A stretch of 64,000 bases of DNA from Strigops habroptila (lineage: Eukaryota; Chordata; Aves; Psittaciformes; Psittacidae), in the NCBI RefSeq assembly GCF_004027225.2, contig NC_044282.2:52894593-52958592 (forward strand), read 5' to 3'. This document shows, one piece after another, positions 53,393 to 64,000 of the stretch. The notes below the pieces were generated by a model that worked only from the letters and a program-made list of their open reading frames with translations, made no database searches and had not been told where the DNA came from. The position numbers were made by a program, and so were the translations under genes. How positions within the stretch are numbered: position 1 is the first letter of the stretch; every line of letters starts with the position of its first letter.

Positions 53393-56300
53393 TCTGGTCT
53401 AGCCAAAGGTCCCTGACACTGACCTGTTAGCTACCTTAGTGGAATATATTTCTCTTGTGTGAAGCAAAAAATCTCTGCTTTTTTTCCCCTCCAAAGTAGA
53501 TACACATGTTCTAGCAAACTATTTTAGTTCATATTAATCAAAATCTTCAAATACAGAAGGTTTCTGGAGGAAACTTTTAACTGTTTCTAGCTGCCAGGGT
53601 ACTTGTGGGGCAATTTCCTTTCACATTTCACCAAGGGAAGAAGCTGTCACAGAGGTGGTAAATGAAGAAATTTTTCCCCCAAAATTGCTCCCCAAAAAGC
53701 AGCCTTGCTGGGGCAGGCAGGGATTCAAACCACCTTGACCCATGGGAAGGGACAACACACCAGCCTTTTGTCTGTCCTCGCAGCAATGCAATCAGGACTG
53801 GCAGGGACCATCACTGCTTACAGCCCCTATAATGCAAAAAGCCCTTGACAGAATAGGTGTCCCCATAGGAGCGTTTCCCAGAGGTAGCACAATGTGAGAG
53901 TCAGGGAGCCCATGTAATTATAACATTATATTTCTTAAAGGTTTTGAGAAGCAGTGGGAGATGCAGAAGACAACCTGGGTAAAAGTTAAACCATTTATGG
54001 CAAAACACCCTCACAATTAAAGAGGAATTAATTGCCTCACAGTCAGAAAGGATAAAGAAGTTCTCACTTGCTTTCCTCCTATGTAGATAACAAAGAGAAA
54101 TCAGGAAATGAGAATCTGAGAAAGAAATGGCTAACACGCTGATTTTATTTCACTACGTTGTTTGTTACTAAGCTTAAGTGATGCAGGTGCAGTGCACGTG
54201 AGTGAGCTCATCTCAGTCATTTACAAAAGGAAGAGAGGTAGGATTTGCCCAGAGTGGTTCTTCTGGTGATAGAGAAGCAGATTTAAGTAGAATTTATTTA
54301 ATGAAGATGCTCCATTGAAACAGGAGCCCAAACTGACAAATCGCTAAGTCCCAAAATCTCATCTCTGCCTGAGGAAGGCGGGGAGGCCCTTTCACCACAT
54401 ACTCAGATCGGGGTTTTGTGTTGTGTTTTTTAAAAAGCATTATCTTTGATGCAATACACTTGAATTCTTGGGTGCTTTGCCCTTCCCTATAAAGTAAGGA
54501 TGAGTAAAGATCAGCCCTATGTGGTACAGAGAGGACAGACGATGGGAAACAAAGGCAAGACATCCTTTAATTTGTGCCTAAACCCAAAATAGCTGATGCC
54601 TCTGCAGCCATGAAGAGGGCTGCTCAAAGATCACTCACAAGTTGTAACAGTTCCAAGCTATGCATGTAGCAGCAGATTGATTTTTCGTTGTTGTTGTTTT
54701 GGGGTTTCTTAATGTGAACCAAAGCTCTTCAATGGGGAAAGTCTCCATTTCTTCGCACGACTCCTCCTGTCAGCTGCAGGAATATAGCACTGTTGCTCCA
54801 ACCCAATGCCCCTTGGGCTGCCAGCATGTCTCAGGCCCAAGGACGGCCTGTCCCAGCACTGGCTGCTGAGGACTCTTTGTTCTTCTCTTTCTCATCACAA
54901 GTCATCCTCAGCACTGCTCCAGTGCTTCTGTTCTCCAGTGAAAGACCAATGGTTGTTTCCTTGCTCCAAGGCACACATGATGTGAGTGAGCTGCCTGCAG
55001 GACATGAAAGCACATGTAAGTAAAAAAGTAAAAGTAAAAACCTCATTTTTTACTAGGAGAAGGTGAGGACAATGTAACATACTTAACGTTTCTCTTGACT
55101 ACTATATCTCCATGAATCACATCCTTGGTAGCAAGGCAGCCTGGCTGGGAGGCACTGGGAGACAAGTGTTGACAGGGTCCTGCTGCTGGCTTGGTCTGCC
55201 GTAGCTTTCGCCTCCCAGTTTCTCTCACACTCCATCATCATACTCAAGAGAGACATTTCTCCACTCCCAGGCTGAGCCAGCACCACTGCCTGTAATTCAG
55301 CTGCAGTTTCAGCCAAGTCAGACCAGCCCAGATTTTGTACCATGTCACTCACATCTGCCACCCACAGCGCGCTCCAGACCCGTGCTTGCGCAGGAGGGAA
55401 AACACGCTGAAAGCTACAATGCCCATGGCCCATCTTTTAAAAATGTGGGTGCTGTGAAGAGCCCATTTAACCATGTGCATGCTGCTCTGTGTTCATGGGG
55501 ATGGGAGACTGCTCAAAGGGAGTTTCTGTAACATGTAACACGAGGGAGAATATATCATTGGACCTGGTGGGGAGGCTTTGGAGAAATACAAATACAGATT
55601 ATAATAGCACTTGGCAAACCTGAACCAAATGCAATTTGTTCCTGATGTAAGGACCTTTGATGCTAATATCAGAGCCAAGGTATGCTGAGGGAGGAGGAGG
55701 AGAGGTACTCTAGATACTCTTTTGGATATCACTAGAACTGATGTCATCATGGCTGTCCAGACAGGAGATGTCCTGGTCTGCAGCCCCATGGACATAGTGT
55801 GTGCTGGTATTGAAAACTTAAAAGGGGGAGAAGGAAGAGAAGGCAGTATCTCAGGGAAGATGGAACATCGTGGGTAGGAAACGGCTGTACCATGTCTCAG
55901 GTTGGCTGTTTCTCTGCCCCATCCTGCTATCCTGCCCCAGCTCATATCATGTGCTCTGCTCATCTTTTTCCCTCTTGCTGTTCCGTGTGTTTCCTCTCCT
56001 TAACTTCCTTTTGCATCATGCCGCCTCCTGCACCTGAGCACACATCCCTCTTCTCAGGCATCAGAGGGGGGATGGCTATCAACCACATTCTCCATTGCAA
56101 AGGGGTCACTGCTGCACCAGTTCACTACCTACGCTATTTTTTTTAGCCCACCTGTTTGAATTCCATCAGTTTTGGCTATTTGGTAGAGTTATAATCCTCT
56201 TATGGACCATGTATTATTTCATTATCGAAGCCACCATTGTTACTTACATTAGTAATAGCTGTAAACTTTACATTTTTTTGCCTTGGTACAGTGAAAACAC

Positions 56301-57225
56301 ATAATAGGAGACAACTGCTGCACCCAGAGTGCTTGTAAGTATGATGGCTGGTTTTCTTAAAAGTGTGGAGTCCACTGGCCCCACTGGTGAGCCTGGAGAA
56401 GAGCCACCTCCAGTTTCTCTAGGGAGCTCTGGGCGGATGGCCCTGAGGTGAGGAGGTGGCCTGAGAGTGATGATTGCAGGTGGGAGCAGGTCCCTAGCTG
56501 TAAGCAAGAGGTGGTACTGCATGAGCCACAGCAGCCCACGGCAAAACCTGCAGCATGGAGACTACCGGGCACCAGTCTGCGGCAACTGGGAATATCTGCC
56601 TAGACTGTGGGCTCCATGGGGATATCATTCATCAGCAGTGAGGCTGGGATCATTGTCCATGGGATACTCAAAGCCCTGGAAACGGCCTGACCAGTCACCC
56701 CACTGAACCACCCTGAGCACAGGCATGCTTTAAGGGGAATGCAACCACAGAGGAGAGCAGCAGCTGTCCCTTTGGCACAGACATAGCTGCAAGCAGAAAG
56801 CTGGGTCCAGGCTAATACTTTAATAACTAGTCTGAGGAGCTGGGGTGGGGCTTGCTGACTGTTAATTCAGGTTTCCCAGACTAATACTTCCTTCTGTTTC
56901 CTTCCCTCTCTTCCCTCTAAATAAAATTCCGCTCATTTAAAACACTTTGCTAAAGTTTGCTACTGTGACTGGAAAACACTGTTTAACCCAGGATGCACAG
57001 AGGGAGCCACTTAGCCTCCCAAGTTTCCAAATGGGAGGTTGAGTCAGGGTTGCTCCAGTTTTCAGGGAGGCACAGTTCAAAACTGGACCCAGCTTAACAG
57101 CACATGATGAAAGTGTTACAAAAGTAATCAGACAAGACCAAAAAATTGGGATGACAATGAGGTGAGGGATACTCCAACGATCCCTCACCAACTCAAGATA
57201 TTCTATGGGTCTGTGACCGAACTAT

Positions 57226-57264
57226 GGGTCCCTTCCAACTTGAGATATTCTATGATTCTATGAT
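57226..57264 (+). mobile_element. CR1 tail fragment
   Basis: GGTCCCTTCCAACTTGAGAT then ATTCTATGATTCTATGAT, the extreme 3' end of a CR1 subtype. A partial duplicate (ACTCAAGATATTCTATGGGT) sits at 57191, just before it. Confidence 0.85.
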
Positions 57265-60200
57265 CCAGAAGACCATCAACAGCAGAGTGGAAAAGAGATC
57301 TCAGTGAGGCTTTTCTGCATGACAAGATGTCCATCAGGAGGCTGAGCATATAGTGGACATGGACTGGTCCTAATGGATTAAGTCTTTGGGCTCAGTTTGG
57401 CAAGTCTGAATATGCCCAGTAAAGTGTCTTACTCAGCTGTTTGAGAAGCCTCTTTCTTCTTGCTATTGCCCCTTCATTTCTCCTGTTGGAAGTTCTCACA
57501 CTGCAGTGCCATCACCTGAGAAGACTCACTGTCACTGCCGTAGAGGTGGCGATAGCACGGTAGATATGTCCTGGAAATTTATTACCACCTTTGCTTTCTG
57601 TGCTCTGTAAAAATATTAAAAGATGATAGAGACCAATGCTGCATCCGCAGAAGTGATCCACCCATGACTTCCTCTGAAAATGCAAAAGTCACATAGACAA
57701 AGTTTTAATACTTAGAATGGCACACAGAAGAGTAATATAAAGTATGGAAATCAGCACTGGTAGCTCTTGATATTTATACCTCTCTATGCTTTGAATAGAA
57801 TAAATAAGAATAGTTTTCTTATTTTTAATTTTTAATCATCTTAAGACCAATATATGATTTTATTTGTCTGTCTTTTTAAATTCATTAAATTATTATGAAT
57901 TTAAAGATTAATACTTTAGGAAGTCAGGGTAGGTTTCAGCTCTGTATTAAGACTCCTGAACTTGTGTCTACAAGCAAACCATGCATTTTACATATGAGAC
58001 CATCATGGTCAGCGGAGAGCTTGTCAGTACAGTCAGTGAAGCCCAATGAGCAATGAGCAATTTGGCACAGTTTGGTTGCCTAGACACATGTCCTGGGGTC
58101 CATGAGACTTTTATGTGGTACTGTGAGAAATGACACAGCACAGGAAAGGTCCAATGTCTTTTGCACTGTTGTCCAGAAGCCAGAAAGGGCATTAGGTAGG
58201 TCTCAGGTGATAGGAACTGAACTGCTCCTTTGCTTCACGTGTTGATGTCTAGATGTAGACACCTCAACTTAGTGTCCTAAATTGAATCTTGACTTTTTAC
58301 AGTAACTTACTGCCTCCTGCTAAGTTCTGATGTCTGAAGTGCTGCTGAGAGCCTCATTTGTTCTTATTCTCTCATGTCCTGGCAAGATAAACCCTAAGAT
58401 GTGAATAAAAAATAGTTCAACTGCTTCCTGCTCCATGGTCTAGAGTTGTGGCACACCTCATGGCCACAGACATAAGGAACCTTCTCCCCCAAAACTGAGT
58501 GGCCACATCCAAAATGCCTGCTGTCAATGGTCCAGCTCCTGAACCCTGCCTGCGCTGTGGCTGTGAAAGTGCAAGCTGGCCTTGGCTGGGGATGAGCAAT
58601 GGCCAGCCCATGGGCCTCTTTGCAGTTTGCTAGTATATCTGTATCCTCTGTTCAGAGTGATGGTTTTCAGTGTTACACTTTTCAGTGTTATATCCACTTT
58701 TTATGACAATATGATTTTTTAAGGCCAGGATGAAACATGACTGAAATTTTCTAAAATATGGGTGTTTTGTAAAATGAAGGGAAAATCTCAACCACAGTGT
58801 TGCTCCACTTAAACCAGAAGCTTTTCACGGATACCCTACAAATGACAACTATACTCAGCTAAGGCAAACTTGCAAAGCCCAGGAGTGCCAGGTTTTCTGA
58901 AAGCTGACTGGGTTTTGCCCTTTCATCCCACCTTGGCTTCACATTGTAAAAATGCAGATGCTTAGGAAATTGCCTCCAGGTGTTGAGTGATCCGAGTTTC
59001 ACAAAAATAATAAACCTTGATCTGAGATAGATGACCTTGTTGTCAGCATAGGATCTTTAGGCCTGCAGAAGAAACCTTAAAACGGTCTTTTTGCATTCCC
59101 TTGCTGCTGCTGTAGAGCTCTGGTGAGTCTCAGAGACACTCAGAATTGCCCAGTTTTCTTGGGCAAGAGAGTCTTGTGATACACACAGAGAGCAAGGCTG
59201 GCCTGAGCGTTTTGTGGAGAGAATGTGGACTAATGCTAAACTCCCTCATTCAGATACTGTCTGCTAAGTTAGTCCTGGCACTGTGGTACTTAGTGTGGAG
59301 GAAAACATCTGTTTTTGAGGTATGCAGTTCTCATAAAACTACGGAGTGTCTCTGCACAGTGACCTGCCTTTCATTTCTCTGGACATCTTGTGAACCAAAA
59401 GCACATTTCTCTCTTGTTTTCTTCAACTAGAAGAAAGGTTAATACTATTTTGTGTTCTCTTGGAGATTTGGTGTTGATTGATTTATGAATGGAGATGAAG
59501 TCTGGAAGTCTTTACATAGAAGCTGGCTATAATGCCAGTCTTTTCTCTCATGTCTCCCAACAGACCTAACTATGCATTAGGGACATCTGATGCACACCAG
59601 CAACTACTGCACAACTGTCTTTATGGCCCATACAATATTTACTGTACTGCAGGTTCAACAGTGCTGGAAAACATGCATTGTAGATACAATTTCGTTGTAG
59701 AAATTGTTTAGACCCTGATAAAGCTTTAGTCAAAGTATATGAGTTTTTTTTCCTCTATAAAACCCCTGAGGGCTAGCATCAAATTAACATTCAGAATGGA
59801 AGAAATACTTCCAACACTTGGAAACAGTGAAGAGCATCCTTCTGGGATCCTGAAGATGAGATACTAAATCTGGTAATGAACTTGCATTCCTTGTTTTGCT
59901 ATTACAGCAGGCATCGAGGGGTAGAAATTGGGTCCCTGTACATCATCACTGTCAGTAACAAAACACACTAACTCAATGCTGCTAATGAGCACCGGGTGAG
60001 CACTGGAGTAGGAAGCTATGTTGACATTTAAAAGCTCCCTGTTATCAAGCTCCGTGTTGCCTAATTGCAAGGGTTGTGTGGGAAGCACTGTTTCAATGTC
60101 TCTATCTAGTATGGACATGACTGACAGGAATACACTACCCCTATGGAATGTCAGTTACTGCAGGAAACAATTATCTTTTCTGAATATTCAAAATATGTCA

Positions 60201-60734
60201 AAACATTCTTCCTTTTTCCCTTTTAGGGCTCATCAAAGCTGCGAGTTTGTCAACATCATTCCACCTACTCGGAGGCGGTTCTGGAATACCTGATTCACAT
60301 GCGTTTCTCTTGCTTTGTGTTGAACCTTGTGCAGCCATAGGCAACTCAAGCCTCTGCCAATAATATAGGCAAAAATTGATTTTGCCAACCAAAGGGTGGT
60401 CTGGTCAGCATACTCCACCATTACATTTCTTTCCTCTCCAAAATAGGGTGCCCATGTCCAAATTTCCTACAGCCCTGGACTATGCTCATTCCCAAACTGT
60501 GCTATGTGTGTCTGGGAGAGGGCTAGTTGACCCAGGCCAACAGCACGTGAGGGACTATCCTAGCAATTTAATAGGGTAAGTTGCCATGTTCTGGAGTCTG
60601 GGCCTGGGTCCTTTGACTTACTTTAACTTACTAGCAGACATAGAGCCAGTGTGTAGTAACAATAGGATCATCCATTCAACTGGTCTGATGGAATATCATG
60701 GACTATTATGTCTCACGTTACTTTCCTTTCTTAG

Positions 60735-61330
60735 GGGTTTGCCTAGGGCATCTCTACTAGGAAGACATCCAATCTTTATCTGAAAACATCAAGAGACAGA
60801 GCATCCAACCCTACTTTTGGTAAGTAGTTCCCAGGATTAATTGCTCTTACTATTAATAATGCATGCCTGAGTTTCTTTATATGAATTTGTTTGGCTTCAG
60901 CTTCTAGCTGTTGATTCCTGCTATGTTTTCTCCACCAGATGAAGGAGATCTTTTGCATATGGTATTATCTTCTTGTGGTGGTAGTTGTATACTTTAATCA
61001 AGTCATGTATCCATCTTTTTGATAAGGTAAGCAGAGAGATCCCTTCCAGGCTTTCACTAGAGAGAGACATTTTCTCTCATCCTCTCTCTGACCTGTCTCC
61101 AACTTTTCCCATTTAAAATATGGGCACCAGAACTTTTTGCATTCTGCCAATGTTAGTCTTACCAGAGCAGCAAAGAGAGATAAGATCAGATCCCCACTCC
61201 TACTCACTACTTCCTTGTTCATACATCCATGAATCACATTATCCTCTTCTGCTTTACACAGGAGCTCATATTGCTGCCCTTAAATTCAGTCTGCAGTCCA
61301 TGACTTCCATGGCTACCTACACAGTAGGCT
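60735..61330 (-). mobile_element. Old CR1 copy of the turtle/crocodilian type, reverse orientation
   Basis: In order: AACATCAAGAGACAGAGCAT, GTTCCCAGGATTAATTGCTC, CTTCAGCTTCTAGCTGTTGA, TACTTTAATCAAGTCATGTA, ATGGGCACCAGAACTTTTTG, ACCAGAGCAGCAAAGAGAGA and AGGAGCTCATATTGCTGCCC. This succession matches my memory of long CR1 3' regions common in turtles and crocodilians. It is far more diverged than the other CR1 pieces here, so it is likely an old archosaur-era insertion. Subtype is not certain. Confidence 0.68.
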
Positions 61331-63640
61331 TCATTCCCTGTTCCTATAGGAGTGCCTATACTAAGACACAGCTTTCAAATCAGGTCTTCTTCACAGTCTG
61401 TGTTATAATGTCCTGGGAGTGCGCTGCAAAGTTAAATCCCTGAGCTGCTCAGGTAAGATTCTTGGATAAGGACTAAAGAAAATAAATAAGAATTGTTCCT
61501 TAGGAAATGAATGACAAAATTTCCCTTCATGTTGATAGCAGTGGGATCAGCTCATGGCATTTGTTCACCAATACGAACCTGTAACTAAATTTTCCAGGTC
61601 TACTAAAGGCGAAATCCATGCTGCTCTAATCCATTTTTTCACATACAGGATCTTGTAACTGCTGTAACCAGTGAACACATGTCTACTCCTTTCCACTGCT
61701 ACTGACAGTATTTTCTCATCTTAAAAAAGAATAAATCAAGTCTAACCTGTCTTTCCAACAAAGATTTTCTGCTTGTTAAAATTTGAGAACTGCTGTGTGG
61801 ATTTCAGCTTGACAGGCAGAAAGTATCTAATTCATCCCAAAGGCAAGTCTAGTCTACATGGCAAAACCAGCATTACAAAGGTTTTTAAGTCAAATCAGAG
61901 CTATTCTTTGAAGGACTCTGATTGTGCAATCATCAAAGCATTTTTCATGCTGGCAAGAAAAGACAGAAAGCAAACTGATCTGATGCATTTTAACAAGTAA
62001 TTTTAGATATGTAGATGGAAAGAATAGCTCTGAAACTTTTACATGAGTGATCCTTACATCCTTCATCTTACTGATTTTGATGGGAGTTTCTGCTCAGGAA
62101 AGGATTTCAGGATTTGACTTGTGCTGATATTTTCTGCCAGTGTTCTCTTGCATGTAAATATGAGGTCACATTAATGTCGTAACACCAAGAAATCAGTCTT
62201 GTGGCTCATTAACAGGTGACAAGCATCTAAAAGTCTTCAGGTTTTTGTGGCTAGCCAAGGATTACAGTGTAAACCCAACCGTAATACATACCGATGCATG
62301 AAAGAAGAAAGTACATTTAAGTTCATGTAAGTCTGTTGATTTCCCTGCACAACACGGTTTATATTATATTGCAAGAGCTCACAAACTCTGCCATTAAAAC
62401 AGGAGTTGGTAATTCTGAGGAATGCTACAATTTGTGTCTGACACTACTTTTAGATACTACTTGTGATTAGCGTTCATATAGCTGTTATTGTCAGATACCC
62501 ACATCAAATTATATGGTTATTATTCCCAAAGAACTGGGATGCACCTCACAGCACTTGGGAGGAGGGACGCTTCCCCAAGCCCCATGAGGCAATGGCTCTT
62601 AGTGAAGGCTGAGGACAAGGTTAGGATGTTTGTGGAGACTTGTGTCTCTGCAATATGCATCTCACCATGGTTTATTTGTGCTGTGCCAGGTCCCTGTAGC
62701 ACACCCAGTATGCGGATTCCTCTCAGTGATGTATTATACTAATCAGCTACTTGTCAAATTGCATTTCAGATGCAGTTTGCAGTCAAAGAGGAGAACTCAT
62801 CCCTCTCTGATGGCCAGTCCAGCATGTTTCCATGCAGGCATGTTCTCTTGCACTTTCTAAAAGTTTAAAACCAGCAAGTAAAGTCAATTCTGTTTTATAT
62901 AAACACAGCAAGAACATGAACATGAAAAACTGTGTTAATAACTGTTAATAACCCTATTCTATAAGCAAAGGATGTTTTTTTCCTGTCAATGCAGTCATAG
63001 CTGTCCCAGTGGCTGGGTGACAGTAAGGTGTGTTAGCCCGTGGGAAACCTGACCCAGGGAATTCCCACGCAGGCAACTGAAATGAGGCCACACTGCCTGG
63101 GTATCTGTTGTGAGACCAGTTACGTATCTCACTCCACCAAATTCTATCTTCCAAAGTATTGGTGTCAACTCAAGGTTTGGAAAACAGTTAGAAATAGTGG
63201 TTGGATTCCTCAGTTGCTTAAAAACTTGGTGTAATTCCTCTACTGAGAAAGGAATCAAAATAGCCATATGCAGAATATCACCTACCAGCCACAGGCATGC
63301 CTGGGAAGTCGGTGTGTGGCGTTCTGTAGATGAATCATGTAAAGAGACTGGAAAAACCTGGCCAGCAGAGGTCAGATATGGATTTGAACAGTTTGAGAGC
63401 AGAAGTTGTTCAGAGATATTAATTTGTCTTGATATTGGTATTTGGGGACAGTGTTGTTTGGTGCTAGCGCGCAGAGCGGGTCTGCTTGCCCTTGAGCCGT
63501 TTCAGTCTGTGATTATATTTCCATCATTATGGTATTTGCTGTGTTTCACTTCCTAAGCACATTTTTAAAGTAAAATGTCATATTTTGACTTAGTGATGAA
63601 AATTAGGCCTGTGAAAAGTCATAATTTATAAACAAGATGT
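61331..63640. other. Right flank, nothing recognised
   Basis: AT-rich, short random frames. The 148-codon frame at 63110-63556 has no recognisable domain. Confidence 0.5.
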
Positions 63641-63644
63641 ATAG

Positions 63645-63985
63645 ACTTCCCTCCCTCCCTCTGTCCTTGTTCTTTCTTTTTTCTTTTTGTGTTTTATTTT
63701 TTATTTCTATTTTTTCCTTTTTTCCTTTTTCCTTTTTTCCTCTTTTTTCTTTTCTTTTCTTTTCTTCTCTTTTCTTCTCTTCTCCCTTCCCTTTTTCTTC
63801 CCTTCCCTTCCCTTTTTCTTCCTTTCCCTTCCCTTTTCCTTCCCTTCCCTTTTTCTTTCTTTCTCTTTTCTCTTTTCCTTTCCTTTCTCCCTTTCTTCCC
63901 TTTCTTCCTTTGTCTGTTTTCTCTGTCTTTCTTTCCTTATCTCTTTGTCTGTATTTCTTTCCTTATCTCTTTCTCTCCTCTCGCC
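63645..63985. repeat. Long polypyrimidine tract
   Basis: About 340 bases almost wholly C and T on the plus strand, with CCTTTT, CTTCCC and TTTTCTTCCC-like imperfect units; the interior (about 63711-63908) is nearly pure. It reaches close to the window edge. Confidence 0.92.
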
Positions 63986-64000
63986 TTTTTCTCAGGCAGC

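Larger units (their letters stand above)
40385..60730. other. Upstream flank, about 20 kb without a supported gene
   Basis: No frame here shows both family resemblance and splice support. The longest (43456-43959 minus, 167 codons; 55493-55963 minus, 156 codons) look like chance. Contents that I can name are listed separately: an RFX-type palindrome, small inverted repeats, two CR1 3' ends and a MIR relic. Confidence 0.55.

Noticed and set aside
55493..55963. 156-codon minus-strand frame
   Set aside because: Composition looks random, no family resemblance, no flanking exon.
63110..63556. 148-codon plus-strand frame
   Set aside because: No recognisable motif and no splice context; likely chance.
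1..64000. CRISPR arrays, rRNA or tRNA genes, bacterial operons, intact retroviral genes
   Set aside because: No regularly spaced repeats, no cloverleaf or rRNA signature that I could recognise, and no gag, pol or env-like frame.

Overview
The window looks like a bird chromosome segment. It carries several copies of the 3' end of the CR1 retrotransposon, with the characteristic tail ATGATTCTATGAT, and degenerate MIR-type SINE relics. Coding exons are small and lie in long AT-rich introns, and there is one sharp CpG island. I see no bacterial, organelle or intact viral gene.

One gene can be supported, and it occupies the left half on the minus strand. It starts in the CpG island at about 35.2-36.1 kb (ATG at 35732) and runs leftward to about 6.2 kb. 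I pieced it together by eye from splice sites, reading phase and protein similarity into 11 or 12 coding exons, giving about 454-470 residues. Three conserved blocks mark it as a metadherin (MTDH/LYRIC/AEG-1) family protein: an N-terminal membrane segment followed by basic residues; an exon encoding VWQTKISSREKR (MTDH has AWETKISHREKR); and an exon encoding SDWKAPLEEWGNW (MTDH has SDWNAPAEEWGNW). The last block is the SND1-binding motif and keeps both tryptophans. Elsewhere the protein is far too divergent to be the strongly conserved vertebrate MTDH, so I infer a second, divergent family member.

Layout: 1-6.2 kb is the flank downstream of the gene, with two MIR-like relics. 6.2-11.3 kb holds the clustered 3' exons. 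11.3-24.3 kb holds the middle exons, separated by introns with CR1 pieces. 24.3-35.4 kb is intron 1. 35.2-36.1 kb is the CpG-island promoter and exon 1. 36.1-64 kb is upstream flank with no convincing gene. It contains a decayed L1/Tx1-type ORF1 fragment (about 40.1 kb), CR1 and MIR relics, an old CR1 of the type seen in turtles and crocodilians (60.7-61.3 kb), several perfect inverted repeats, an RFX X-box palindrome, and a 340-nt polypyrimidine tract at the right edge.

The strongest result is the MTDH-like gene. Exons 2, 3, 5, 6, 7 and 9 are well supported. Exons 4 and 10, and the frame of the last exon, are tentative.
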